Source: Nissolia schottii (Eukaryota > Streptophyta > Magnoliopsida > Fabales > Fabaceae). From it: DNA of 64,000 bases. The notes under the pieces were generated by a model. That model was not told the DNA's origin. It searched no databases and saw only the letters and a program-made list of their open reading frames with translations. Below, in pieces: positions 1 through 12,700 of the stretch. Position 1 is the stretch's first letter; every line of letters begins with the position of its first letter. Both the position numbers and the translations under genes were made by a program. The stretch lies in assembly GCA_003254905.1 (NCBI GenBank), contig QANU01062782.1:277462-341461 (forward strand), in the 5' to 3' direction.

Positions 1-1403
1 TAAACCAAGGGAGTTGTGTTTCTTATAGAAGATGTTATACCGAAAATTATGCTTCAGTTCAACACTATCTTCTATGATACGAGTGATGAAGGCCTTCTCA
101 CCACCAGGGCAGACCATTTCTGCTGAAGTGCCACCGCAAGAAGTTTTCGGATTAAGTCCTGCTTCCTCCAAGCTTTCAAAGAATGGCGGATTACACATGC
201 AGAAATCAAACTTCTCCTCATCCGTGACCACACCAAGAAGTATGGGAGGTCCATGATAGTTCTTATTCTCATGGACATGTGAATCAACAGGTAATGAAGG
301 CAAAGGCACCGCCTCTGCATCAATACCCCCACACAAATTCATATCGGTTTCACTATGAACTAACTCTTCAGAATGCAACCCTTCTGAGCAGGGAGCATCT
401 TCCCTGCTTTCAACCTTTCTAATCTCAATGAACTCAGAAACATGTGGATTGCTATTAACATTTCTCGCCGCCCACTCTATTGCAACATCAGTCACATCTG
501 CAGTCATTCAAGAAAACTCACTTTAGAAAATCCAATTTTTTCCCCTTTTCAGCAGCTTCAAATACAAGTACACATAACCAGATAAAGCTAAGTTCCAAAA
601 CCGAGAATAACATACCCGATCCAACAAAACTCCAACCAAGAAGGGATGCACCAAGAAGTGGGTATACGCAATTGGCTCCCGTTCCTATATCAAATCCCCT
701 CACCTTACCTCCTCCAGATGAAATGGTATTTGGAATGATGTCAGATGAGAGAAGGTCTTCAACCCAATGGATGTAATTACACCTGTTGGGTATTGTAGGG
801 CACAACTGCCCATCAGGAATCCACCTGCAAAAAAAAAAAAAAAAAAAACTTTATTTTAACAGCAATGCTACTCAACAAGAAGGATGTAACCAGGATTCAT
901 GGTGGTGGTTGAATGAGATATGATGGTGAGACCCAGTTTCTCATTTAAGGGTTACTATCCATACCACAAACAATAGCTGTTCAAAACTCAGGTTTACAAA
1001 CGACTTCTACAATGGATTGGAATCACCAAATACACATACCCATCAGGAAAACGGTAGCTTTTATACCCTAAGCAAAAGCCACTACTGTTATCTAGTAAGA
1101 AAAAGAACAAATTAAGGGGAAAACACAGAGAGACATGGGAATTAGGGTGAAGTACCAGTGGAGAGAGTGGTGGTGGAGGAGCAAGACGCGAGTGAGCTCA
1201 CGGGTGGCGTTGAAGTCGGTCCAATGAATGTAAGGGTGGCCATCGCGGGAGTAATGGACGAAAGGGTGGAAGGATGGGTACAGAGAAGCCAATTCTGCAA
1301 AATCAGGTGGCTTCTCCAAATACTTGTTTTTGGGATGATGATGGCGAACGGTGGCCGCTGGTGGTGGTTCTTGCTGCTTTCTCTTCCTCTTCTTACCCCC
1401 CAT
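1..1403 (-). CDS. FIO1: U6 snRNA / mRNA m6A methyltransferase, FIONA1 (METTL16) type, 5' part
   Basis: Three coding exons are visible: 1403-1156, 824-616 and 497-41, with GT-AG borders and compatible phases. They encode the first ~304 residues, and the rest lies beyond the left edge. The start MGGKKRKRK is a basic, nucleus-type N-terminus. [14 protein letters not shown] and [15 protein letters not shown] (about residues 33-75) are hallmark METTL16/FIO1 sequences. The SAM-binding stretch [15 protein letters not shown] sits near 120-135 and the catalytic CNPPFF motif near residue 255. Family knowledge: METTL16 enzymes place m6A on U6 snRNA A43 and on some mRNAs in the nucleus, and Arabidopsis FIO1 affects splicing, flowering time and the circadian period. 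Nothing in the visible part looks broken. Introns are 331 and 118 nt, and the third runs off the window. Upstream lies a CT-rich leader on the minus strand. Confidence 0.93.
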
Positions 1404-2389
1404 CCCTCTCTTTCTCTCTCAAAGGCAATCAATCAAAGCCGTAGTCCATGTTGGAGATTTTCATCTTCTTTTTCTTTTGGCTGCTTATCTGATAGCAACA
1501 CTTTATGTCGGTGTAATCACCATTTTTTTTTTTTGGTACATGTATAATTTAGAAGTAGATTCTTGCATGCAACGGGTATATAAAACATGTTAATAAATGA
1601 AGATGTGGTGTATATTATTTGTTAATAATCATAATAATAGTATGATAAGATACTTGTTATCAAAAATGAATATATCACAATTGGTTTAAAATGACAATTT
1701 TATTGACTAATGAAGCTTATATATTGAAGTATTAATGTACAACCTTACTATTACAATACCAGATGGATAAACATAAGTTATATATACCAAAGTTATAGCT
1801 AACAATAATTCATGCATTTTCTAATATTCTACCAAAATGACTTGTCATTCTCGTTGTAACAAAACATCCTTATGTTAAGCCTTCTCACACCCGTAAGCCT
1901 GATATGAACGGAATAAAAAAAAATAAATATTATTTTCTTAAATTGTAACTATATATATTTACCAACAATTATTGATAAAGTGTTACGGTCAATAAAAAAA
2001 TAAAATAACTTTAATGACTTTATCTGTTTGTAAAACATATGCCTAAGATCTCCCTACATTTAATAATCCATAATATAAATAAGTTTTATTTATAAGGTCA
2101 TTAAATTATTGTACAAAATCTGCTAAATCAAGTCATGTTACCTATCAAGTTGTTGCTGAAATTGAACATTGGGTGGATCATCTCCTTGTTGAACGTTAGG
2201 ATGTTGCTCATTGTTTTGTTCCTCGTGTGGAAGATTGGGAATGTTTTGCTCAAGTATGTGAGTGTGGTAGAAGTTATTTAAATGGCGATAATGTAAAAAG
2301 GTAAAATGAAAGCTGTGTTCTTAGATACTTCTCTTCTATATTGTATGTTGTATTGCATTTCATCTTTAGGAACTATGTGAAAAATTCCT
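1404..2389. other. FIO1 upstream region, no gene seen
   Basis: The first ~150 bp (to about 1550) are probably the FIO1 leader and promoter on the minus strand. They contain a CT-rich tract next to the start and a run of A on that strand near 1525-1535. Beyond that the sequence is AT-rich with no reading frame or RNA gene that I can support. Confidence 0.5.
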
Positions 2390-2536
2390 CTACCAGTATA
2401 ACTCTATCACATAGTTCTCTCTAAGTTGATAGAATTCTATTATATCTTGAAACCCTTCATCAATAACATCCATTGTTGAACATGGCCTTATCCTAAATGG
2501 AAAGCAATTGTTCTTGTCATCTATGGCGTAGACAAC
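2390..2536 (-). pseudogene. Decayed coding scrap, family not identified
   Basis: On the minus strand about 48 codons read without a stop, including RIRPCSTMDVIDEGFQDIIEF and then YQLRENYVIELYW before a stop. Composition and codon pattern look protein-like against the AT-rich surroundings. I recognise no domain. It may be the remnant of a plant repeat-borne gene. No start, no upstream exon and no neighbour supports an intact gene. Confidence 0.3.
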
Positions 2537-2787
2537 ATCTCGGCATGAACACACATTAAATGCGCTCCATCAACATTCAAGTATTTCTCTTATTAAGGAG
2601 ACTGATTTGTCCACTTTATTTAAATATGGAGACTTAAATAAGTTGTTTAACTAAACTTACCATAACTTTTTTTTTAAATTTTATGGAGACTTTTTTTAAT
2701 TATTTAATTTAAATTGAATTAAATTTTAAATTAAATATTATGTTCAAAATTACCGTAAATAAAATATAATTTTACATACTGTCCCAC

Positions 2788-3006
2788 CATAAAATAATAC
2801 TTTTTTGGTACACGATCAGGTATCCATGGGTGCGGGTATGGTAACTAATTATATACTGGCTTGTAGGCACTTTTAATGGCGGGACAACTGGCCCAAGAAT
2901 TTAAGGGTACTCTATACCTAAAGCTAGGGATTGAACCCCTAATATTTGGTCAAGGAATAATGAACCATTTTCGCTCAACCACACCTTCGAATTTCATAAA
3001 ATAATA
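2788..3006 (-). mobile_element. tRNA-derived SINE with 12-bp target-site duplication
   Basis: The element body is 2800-2994 (195 bp) and is read on the minus strand. A perfect 12-bp duplication, CATAAAATAATA, lies on both sides (2788-2799 and 2995-3006). The minus-strand 5' end carries TGGTTGAGC, a box-A-like sequence, and GGTTCAATCCC, a very good pol III box B (consensus GGTTCRANYCC), about 35 nt further on. The 3' end is a short A run (ACCAAAAAAG). Box A plus box B, a short A tail and a variable-length duplication are the signature of a tRNA-derived SINE mobilised by LINE machinery. The intact duplication argues for a fairly recent insertion. Confidence 0.82.
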
Positions 3007-3520
3007 TTTGATTTGATTTTAATATTTTTTTATTAAAAGTTAGTAAAAGGCAATTTAATTATTTTGTTTCGACTAAATTATATAATATATGACAAAAATA
3101 AAATGATTATATGTGGGAAAGAATATAATATACACATAAATAAATATATGTTATGATTAATTATCTATATCATCTATATGATTAAATAATTTAAATTTTA
3201 AACATCTATTATCAAGGGACAACATCTATTATCAAGGGTGGGACAGTTGGGAATTTAAAGTTACTTCATCCCCAAAGCCAATAATCAAAAAGTTAAATAT
3301 ATTTGAATTATAAAAAACATATATCTATAATAAAAAATTCTAGTTATGATGCATGACTCAATTATATAATAATGATCTAATTACATGAAGAGAGACTCCT
3401 TGTTTTTTTTTTTTTCATTATTAAGAAAGACTCCTGGAGAATATTAGGATCCTTTAATTCTTGGATCCATAAAATAAAAACTCATCATCACATTTTAGAA
3501 AAATGTAAAACTCTATAGTA

Positions 3521-3553
<33 letters not shown>

Positions 3554-4383
3554 CCTGCCCATTAGAATACGATCCCGTGCCCGGAGTGCATAACTGAGTT
3601 AATAAATAATGAATGATATAAATGAAGTTAATCTAATGGGCAAATTATGATAATGTTGACTAATTCCATTATTCATTATGAATAGGAGTTACTATTTAAG
3701 CAAAACATATGTTGTGAAAATTAACCACTCTAAAATATGCCCCTACACCGTTAGTCCGTAATGTTATTGTATTCATGATGCTTTTTGTTGGTTTTCTTTT
3801 AATTGATATATTTTTAATTTATCAAGTATAAATGTAATTAAATTAATTTTAATGAATATATATATATATATATATATATAAATTTTTAATTTGTTCATGG
3901 TGGAGAAAAAATAATTTTGTATAAGTTAGTTTTTATAACTTTAATTATAATTTTATAAAAAAATTTATTTGTAACATCCAAACAATTTAACAACTTCTAA
4001 TTTTAAAAATAAGTACTTCTATAATTTCATCTAAAACCAAAATCATTTAATACATCTGCTTCTGCTTTTGCTTCTATTATTGCTTCTTATTCTAAAATCG
4101 GTCTCTTAACAAATGCACCCTTAATTTGAATTATTAACTAACTACACATCGTGTTTGAGATTTAAATAAATTATATCTAAATAATTTAAATATTTATTTT
4201 AGATTATAAATTGATTTGAATACTAATTACTATGTTTATAATAAATTAAAAAAATATTTGACTTAATTAAAAACATTATTTTGAATTTAGTTTGAACTTA
4301 AAAACAAATCCCGTAGTATTTATAAATGAAATCATTCCTTAGTTTGTAAAACAACCCAACACAATATTTAATGGATTTAATTA
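3007..4383. other. AT-rich intergenic DNA with microsatellites
   Basis: No gene is seen. An (AAT)n run lies at about 3520-3552 and an (AT)n run at 3856-3880. At 3233-3285 a stretch starting GGGACAGTTGGGAATTTAA resembles part of the SINE body at 2880-2930 and may be a decayed fragment of a second copy. Confidence 0.5.
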
Positions 4384-4388
4384 GAATC

Positions 4389-5105
4389 TGTTACGGGCTA
4401 AAAACTAGGGTCGGAGAGCTCTAACCCTCTAAGAGGGAGAGGAGCTCGCATCCCCTAAAAGGCTCGAAGGGTCCAACCCACTAAAAAGCAGAAGAGGCTC
4501 TCCCCACCTGGTCAGACCGGCCCAAAAAGAGGGAGCCTCATGGCACTTAGAAGAGGAGAAGGTCGTAGGCCCAAAGGCTCCGAACCCCGTCCGGCACAAC
4601 AAGGCTAAGAGGAGGCAGCGGCGAACTCTTCTCCCCAGTCCGCAACCGACTCCTAGATAAGCGGGATAAGATAAACCAGGGAGCGGATAGAAAAACCCCT
4701 TCGCTTTATCTCTATCTTACCTCTATCTTTGCACTCTAAGCTCACTTATAAAAGCACACGACCCCTCAGGTCATCAGGTACCTCTCACTCTCCTCTTAGA
4801 GAACTCTCATAATCCTTGGGCTTACTTGAACGTCGGAGTGCCTTTGCAGGTACACCCCGCCGCCGCACTCTCTCCGAAAGGAACCAGCTTGGAGCTTTCG
4901 TTCGAGCCTCTGAACTCGCTCGGAGCCCTCGTCCAGACCTCCGACCCGGCTTGGAGCTTTCGCCCAGGCCTCCGAACCCGCTCGGAGCTTTCGTCCAAAC
5001 CTCCGAACCCACTCGGAGCCTTCGCCCTCAAACTTAGAGCTTCCATCAAGGCGCTTCCCTTACCGTTCAGGTAACCTTGTACCCTTTACGAATTACTTGC
5101 GAACA
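4389..5105 (+). repeat. Left LTR (717 bp)
   Basis: It begins TGTTACGGGC and ends GCGAACA. A TATA box, TATAAAAG, lies at 4747-4754 and is the likely promoter of the element. At about 4890-5020 there are four tandem ~31-bp units of the type GCTCGGAGCTTTCGTCCA plus a partial unit. Confidence 0.9.
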
Positions 5106-5736
5106 TTGGTGCCGTCTGTGGGGACCGTGATACTATCTCGTAAGTGTCAACCTACCCCCCTCTACTGGTGCCTTGATAGAAGTCGACAACATTGCTGCGA
5201 ACCCCCTCCCCTTAAAGCCTGACAGGGGATCCTTCGAGGGAAGTCGGGAACTCGCAGCACTAGGAACTTGACCCTCGAGATGGACTACCTGCATCCATAA
5301 CAGGGGAAAACGATGTAGATCGTCGAGAACCCAATGGACGACATATCCCATCCCAGGTAGTTACTCCAAATTCTCAGAACAACACGGATCCCTAAGAGGT
5401 TATCCTCAGGCTCCGAGAACTCATCAAACAGCAAAAACGACGTCTCAAAGCTTTGGAGCGGAAAGACAAACTCAGGAAAAAGGAGCGACGGGATCGAGAT
5501 CAAAGGGGGGACAGTAAGGGACCTACCTCTTTGCAGCGTAAGCACCACCTTAGGCCCCAAGGAAGAGGAAGTCCAACAGGACTCCTTCCCCAAAACAACG
5601 ACGTAGAAGTCTTCCTTGACAACACTCCCCAGTCCCATCTCGGTATTCGCAACGCACGAGCCACTGTGAGCGGCACAGCCGACACAAAAACTCTCCGAGA
5701 CGGACTGTAGATTCAGACTCTGAAGGTTCCGTCTAC

Positions 5737-7526
5737 TTGGACCCAACCCGAGACTCCGAGGAGCAACGAAGGAATGAAGGATCCGTCGTGAACGACAGCC
5801 CGTTCTCCGACGAAATTTTTCGCGTTAACCCGCCAAAGAACTTTACGCTCCCTCAGACTGCGAAAGCCTATGATGGAACCTCAGACCCACAGGAGCACTT
5901 CACGAAATTCAAGTCCAAAACCTGGTTGATGCAAGCAGCCGATGTTGTCCTTTGCAAGGGTGGGAACCCTCGCAGGTCAATCACAAGTTTTGAAGACCTT
6001 TCTCAGAAGTTCGTACTACAATTCACCACCAGCAAAAGACAACCCAAGACAGCCATTGGCCTCTTGGGCATTAACTAAGAAGAGAACGAGTCCATGCACA
6101 ATTACTTGGACCGCTTCGCCAAGGAAGCAAACCTGGTAAAAAACATCACCGTCGAACAAAGGTTGATGGCACTTTGTTTTGGAATCAGCCCAGGGACCTC
6201 GTTCTCAGAAGAAGTCCTTGGACAAGAACCAAAGACTCTCAAAGAATTTAACAGAAGAGTAGAAGTACACATCAACAGGGAAGAGGGAAGAAAAGCCCTA
6301 CAGAGAAAAGATTTCAACCCGCCTGGCAAGCCAAACCAGGACCAACCAAAGAAGGATGGGCGTCCACCAAACCCTGGCAAGTTTCGAAACTGGTCTGAAT
6401 TAACGATAACCCCCTCTCAAATCCTGAAGGAGATCGTCAACGCCGTCCACCTTCCGATGCCTCGTCCCTTGAGGAACGTTCCCAAAGGATAAATTTGCCA
6501 TTTTGTGAGCTTCACCAATCTCATTGCCACAAAACTGACAATTGCATCGACTTAAAAGAAGCACTAGAGGAGCTCATCAGAGAAGAAAGAAGCATCATGG
6601 CACAGTTCGTTAAGAGCAGGGGTAAAAAGCCTAATAGGCCAAGGTCCCCTGACTTTGAGACGGACAAAAGGAACACAAGAAGAAGAAGAGACGAAGACCT
6701 CGACTCCCCTGATAACACCAACAGTGAAGGGAGCATGCCCCTCAGGACTGTTAACACTATTTCAGGAGGGTTCGCGAGCGGGGGAGAATCCAAATCAGAA
6801 CGGAAAAAACACCTCAAAGAGGTGATGCACATGTCCACCCGCAATCCAAACCCCCGAAGGCTATCCCCAATGCCAAATATTGTGTTCACCGATGAAGACG
6901 GGGAGGGAGTCGCACCTGACCATGATGATACGATGGTCATATCTGTCATCATGGTTAATGCCAAGGTAAAGAGGGTCCTGATTGATCAGGGCAGCTCAGC
7001 AGACATCCTATTCCGTGATGCCTTCAACAAATTAGGAATGGACTCTTCAGATCTAAAAACTCATCGATCGGAGCTCGTCAGTTTTACGGGAGAGAGGATA
7101 GACCCAGACGGGTACACCACACAGCATGTTACATTTGGGGCAAAGCCTAATAGCCGAACAGAAAAGGTTAATTTTTTGGTGGTTGATCGACCCTCAGCAT
7201 ACAACGCCATAATTGGCCGAAAGACAGTTAACAAGCTGGGAACCATGGTGTCCACCCTCCACTTAGCAATGAAGTTCCCCTTAGAGAAAGGAGAAGTCAT
7301 CACAGTAAAGGCTGACCAACTACTATCAAGAAGGTGCTACCAAGCCAGCTTGGAGGCCGGTCAGAAAAGAAAAGTTGCAGAAGAAAGCATGGGAGTCAGA
7401 GATGAGACTATGGTAATAGACCTCGATGTTCGAGATCGACAAGAGGAGCAACCTCAACCCGAGGGAGAACTCGAAGAAATACAACTTGGTAAAAATCCAG
7501 GAGGGAACAACAAATTTTACATCTGA
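5737..7526 (+). pseudogene. Gag and retropepsin-like region of the LTR element
   Basis: The 5' part (about 5780-6400) has the plant Ty3-type gag signature, for example KAYDGTSDPQEHFTKF and TLKEFNRRVEVHI. A linker near 6495 reads CELHQSHCHKTDNC, the zinc-knuckle-like segment of these gags. The 3' part (about 6900-7350) reads VLIDQGSSADILF, a retropepsin active-site region (D-x-G-S-S-A-D). The region is treated as a fossil and is not intact. No polymerase or integrase region follows before the right LTR. Confidence 0.8.
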
Positions 7527-8991
7527 CCTCGTAGAATGAAGCTTGGCAGGAGGGTACTCTTTTCCCGACCCAGGTTTTCCTGGAAGGTTTTTAACGGGCC
7601 CAAATGCTAAATGGTACACAACCCGATCATCAATAAAGTTTTCTTACCTTTCTACATTCTACATGTTACTCATACAAGGAAGAATTTTCTTCCCAAAAGA
7701 GAGGCCTAAGGGTCAATCAAAAGAAGATATTTCTCAACCAAAAGCCACGGCAACAAAATATATATACACATATATATAAAAAAAATTGATACCCAAAAAT
7801 CAAGCTTGGACGCAAGCTTAGAGGTTATCAAAACAACAACCTTGCAACCAAAATGTCTCCACAAAAGGAGAAGACAAGGACGCAAAAGACACAATATCCA
7901 AGGATCTCATAAGTACTACAGGCCAAAGCTTCTCAAATTCATGAAAATACAAAAGAACTTCGCCTAAAAGTACAACAAAATAAAGAGAGGCTAATCCTCC
8001 TAGGCAGAATCACTACTCGGTCAGGGGCTCTTCTTTGGCTCTAACGGGGTCCTCTTCAACAATTTTCGACCCTACCACTGCACTAGTAGCATTAAAACAA
8101 GAGCAGTTAGCCCCAAGAAAAAAGTGATCTCAAGCACTCTAAGACTCTCGTTGAGCATCCTTGGCTTCCTATTTAAGGTTCCTTATTTACTCATCTTTGC
8201 AAGTCATATGCTGCTCAGCCATAACCACACCACAAGCTAAGTCAGAAAAATTGAAGAAAAACTTGGTAAGCAAATTCAGATTCTAAGTGGTGATTTAAAA
8301 AAAAAAAAGGCGATGAGGAAAAGGGCTGGTAAAAAAAACCAAAAAAAAATTGGAAAAAAAGGAAAANNNNNNNNNNNNNNNNNNNNNNNNNNNNNNNNNN
8401 NNNNNNNNNNNNNNNNNNNNNNNNNNNNGTCCCCCCTACCCCCCACACATCCTCTTACCCCCCCTCACACCCTCTTACTTATTTTTCCCCTGCTTCCATA
8501 AAAAAAAATAATAATAACAATAAAAATAAATAAATATATAAATAAATTCTTCATGTCAAAAAAGAAGTGAAAGAAAAAAAAATGGCGGGAAAGATAAAGA
8601 GGTGAAGGAAATGTTTAAAATTTTTTGAACAGAAGAAATAAAAAAAAGGGGAGGAAAGGTTGGAAATTTATTTATTATTTTTGAAAAAAGGTAAAAAGGG
8701 GGAAAGGTAAAGAGGGAGGGAAAGTGAAATGGGGAGAGATATTTCTAAAAAAATGGGGAGTAGAATAAGTCAAATTATTTTTTGAGAAACTCTCATTGTA
8801 AAAAAGTCAAAGAAAATACAATGGGGGCAACATAGACCAACCCAAAAAATTACAAATGGCATTACCAAAATACCGATGAAACCACAAAAATTCAGAAAAA
8901 AAATACGAGCAATCAAAAGCAAGTTACGAGACCCCAAAAAAATAAAAGCACAGCACTCGCCAGTAGAATAGTGAGCTTGTGCTGGGGGCAA
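7527..8991 (+). other. Remaining internal part of the LTR element, with assembly gap
   Basis: This stretch is low-complexity, A-rich and partly purine-rich, with no conserved retroelement domain. It contains 62 Ns at 8367-8428, so its true length is uncertain. A purine-rich tract ends at the right LTR. Confidence 0.6.
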
Positions 8992-9739
8992 TTTTACGGG
9001 CTAAAAATTAGGGTCGGAGAGCTCTAACCCTCTAAGAGGGAGAAGAGCTCGCATCCCCTAAAAAGCTCGAAGGGTCCAACCCACTAAAGAGCAGAAGAGG
9101 CTCTCCCTACCTGGTCAGACCAACCCAAAAAGAGGGAATCTCATGGCACTTAGAGGAGGAGAAGGTCGTAGGCCCAAAGGCTCCGAACCCCGTCCGACCC
9201 AACAAGGCTAAGAGGAGGCAGCAACGACCTCTTCTCCCCAGTCCTCAACCGACTCCTAGATAAGCGGGAAAAGATAAACCAGGGAGCGGATAGACAAACC
9301 CACTCGCTTTATCTCTATCTTACCTCTATCTTTGCACTCTAAGCTCACTTATAAAAGCATACGACTCCTCAGGTCATCAGGTACCTCTCACTCTCCTCTT
9401 AGAGAACTCTCCTAATCCTTGGGCTTACTTGAGCGTCGAAGTGCCTTTGCAGATACACCTCGCTGCCGCACTCTCTCCAAAAGGAACCAGCTTGGAGCTT
9501 TCGTTCGAGCCTCTGAACCCGCTCGGAGCCCTCGTCCAGACCTCCGACCCTGCTTGGAGCTTTCGCCCAGGCCTCCGAACCCGCTCGGAGCTTTCGTCCA
9601 AACCTCCGAACCTGCTCAGAGCTTTCGTCCAAACCTCTGAACCCGCTCGGAGCGTTTGCCCTCAGACTTAGAGCTTCCGTCAAGGCGCCTCCCTTACCGT
9701 TCAGGTAACCTCGTACCCTTTACGAATTACTTGGGAACA
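8992..9739 (+). repeat. Right LTR (748 bp)
   Basis: It aligns end to end with the left LTR (TTTTACGGGC to GGGAACA) and has TATAAAAG at 9350-9357. It is 31 bp longer than the left LTR, which matches exactly one extra copy of the ~31-bp minisatellite unit at about 9490-9650 (five full units here against four). Confidence 0.9.
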
Positions 9740-9744
9740 GAATC

Positions 9745-12700
9745 CATTAACAATTTCGTCCAATCATATACTACTACATTTAAAAGGTTATCAAATGAAA
9801 TTAAACTAATTTAGTAATATTTCATTTATAAATGAAATCAATTTTAACAATTTGTTTCACTAATCATGCCTTGATCATCTAGTTCAATTTTCAAATTACT
9901 CAACTGAGTTTTTTGTACATCTTTTACCATAAAAAGTAGAGGGATTTGAATTCTTTAAAATGAGATTCTTTAACATGATAGTGTACAATTTTTCAAGATA
10001 GCCGTGCATAGCAATTAAATATACAAATAATATAAAATAATTGTATGTTTTAAAAGATTTCGATGTATGAAGAATGATTTTTATTCAAACATGCTTATTG
10101 AGAAATGATTTTTATATTTTAATTGGCGTAAATAAAATAAAGTATTTACATATAAGTATGAATAATTATAAATTTTGATTAGTTATCTATATGCTTAAAT
10201 AATTTTCATTTTGAAATATAAGGTTAAAGGACAAAATTTTATGTTGTCGTTAGTAACAAAAAATTTGGTTAATAAAATTTTTGTAGACAAACAGGAACGA
10301 CATAAACACTGCACAACAACAAAAAGCAAATATTAAAAAATTATATAGATGACACAAAATAGAAAAAGATAGGATTTCTAACCAATTATACTGAGACTCT
10401 TATCTCTCCATTATCTCTAACAAATATTTTTAATTACAAATAAAATAAAATAAAAAAAGAGAAAGGAGGTCGTTATCCTCATTCTCAGTTTCTCACTGAC
10501 GTTATCACTACTTCCAAACTTCCACTCCACAACAACACTGCCATGTGACAGCCACTGCAAGGGGAGACGAAGCTGCGACCACCCAGTGAAGGTCTCCTTC
10601 GATGTCATCGTTCCGACGTCGTCGGTGGAACGTAGCTGACATGTTACCGCTGGTCACAGTTCTGCCGTCGTTGCCTCGACTTGAACCACCTGAATCCGTA
10701 TTTAATGTCCTCCGTCGGACACCCATACATGTCCGCCTATTCGCTGTTGCTTGGGTTGCATTATGCGGCAGGATCTTGGCTTGTTGCATGTCACTTTTGA
10801 TTAGTTATTGTTTTTGTGGGTTTAGCCTTTTTCTTACTTGGCTCAGAAGGATTTAATCAATCATATTCTACGAGATTTATTTTCATTTGTTAAAATTTCT
10901 TGCATGTGAAATTGTTGCTCTTTTTGAACTTTCAACCATGGATAAGTCTTTATCTTATTCAAGAGAAGTCTAATGCTCTGACTCTGAGTGATATTTGGAT
11001 TGAATTTTTTTTTCCTTCGAATTAACTTGCTTTAGTTATTCTCTTGGGTATTTCTAATAAATGTGGATTTCACTTCTATTTTTTTTCACTTTGTATTTTT
11101 TGTGTAGAGGTTATTGTAGTCTTTTCTAGCTGTTGATGTTGCCTACAATATATTTCAGAACAAACTTTACTTTCTTTTTATGACGTCTTTGTTTTTCTTC
11201 ATGGTTGAACTTGATCGCAAAAAGTTAGGGTGTTTTTCACAACTTGTTAAGGTAGGTGCAATGCCTTTGGCATGTTCTTGATTTGTTTGATGTTGGTGAT
11301 GGCGCAGAAGCAACAACTCTTCCTTCTCGTATGAAGGGATCTGTGATGCCTTCCCCTCTCTTGGATCAGAAAAGTGATTAATATAATGTAGAGCTCACAA
11401 ATAATTCATGACTTATATAAATATTTGTATGTTTGGTTCAACTTTTCCACATAACTTGCGAAATATATCAATACAAAACACAAGTAGAAAGTTGAATCCA
11501 ATCCAAAATTGAAGAGAAATTAATTCAGAGTTAGCATAGTTATACACTATATCTGTATCACAACTTCAACATATATGTCATCCTTACTTTCCTTTGCGCA
11601 AGGCAACAAAAGAAGCGATCTTCAATGGGATCAAGATGCTTGGAGTGGCAGGGAAAGGTTGCATTTTAAGTCTTGAAAAGCTCTTTAATTTTCATGAATC
11701 TTCATTCCTGATGTTTGCAAAAAAACTTTTGGTAAGTGATTCAACACTTATGATAAGCATTGGATGTAAAAGTGTGTGAATAGAATGCAATTTTTTTCAT
11801 AAATTTGACATTCATATATGAAATCACTCAAACTACATATAGACATAGAATATACTCAAAATATAGAAGATATTTGAAGATTGAATATAGGCTGGGATTG
11901 AAAAAGAATCCTGAAAGGAATAGACTACCAAATCTTAATGAGGTTATAAGGGATAAGGAATAGATATTAGAAAACTATTGAATGATTGGAAGCAAAACAT
12001 AGCATTAACCTTACTTTAGCTTTACACGAGATGGCCAAATAAATGATTCCAAGTGATCTTAGAAGGAGCTTTTTTGGAAAAGATAACATAATAAACATGA
12101 AAGTATTTAATTAGTAGGTAAATGTTACACTGAAATTGTGTAAAGAATTGAGAGATTGTGACTAGTGAAATTAGTAGGTAAATGTTACTAATCTTTTATG
12201 TGATTTCATGGTCTAGTGAGGAGTGCTCCTTATTATAATCCCATATAAGACAACTTGCACTCTCGACACTGCTTTAATATGAACAAATAGTGTGGACAGA
12301 ATCAATTAATTTAGGCTTATTAGCCATAAAAAAAATCAGACCCATAAAAGATCAAGCGATAGGAATCTTACCATCGAGCCTTTTCTCTTTTATTATCTCC
12401 TGCCTCATGAGCTCCTTCAGCTTTAGCTCCTTGTTCCCTTCCATCATTCATGCATTACTTTTCTTGGCCCAAAACAAAAATAATAAAAAAAAAAACTTAT
12501 TAACCCATATATTCAGTTGTTGCTACTAATGTGATGCTTTTAGATGATGCGGGTTTAAAGTTATTTTCTAAACCATCAAAGGACTTGATTTATCTGTAGA
12601 ATATAATTGAAACATAACTACAAAGCTTGTAAAGTGACTTACTTTAGTTTTACAGATATTGTTGCTCAAGAATAAACTACAAGGGAGCTAGCCTGGTTCT

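Larger units (their letters stand above)
4389..9739 (+). mobile_element. Ty3/gypsy-type LTR retrotransposon fossil, gag/protease only
   Basis: The element is 5351 bp long, bounded by two long terminal repeats and a perfect 5-bp target duplication GAATC (4384-4388 and 9740-9744). Just inside the left LTR is TTGGTGCCGTCTGTGGGGA, the primer-binding-type sequence seen in Tat/Athila-like plant elements. Just before the right LTR is a purine-rich GCTGGGGGCAA tract. The inside holds a gag region, a CCHC-like linker and a retropepsin-like region, but no recognisable reverse transcriptase, RNase H or integrase. It is therefore a non-autonomous, deleted derivative. The gag part is interrupted in a few places, so it is a fossil. 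Counting by eye I see about 30 differences in the first ~500 aligned LTR bases (near 6%), which suggests an insertion a few million years old if a usual plant rate is assumed. The assembly gap lies inside it. Confidence 0.9.

Noticed and set aside
4816-5074. Arg/Ser/Pro-rich open frames in the LTRs
   Set aside because: They are the three-frame translation of the 31-bp minisatellite, not genes.
10602-10856. 84-codon plus-strand frame as a gene
   Set aside because: No recognisable family, no codon bias I can defend; kept only as an island of interest.
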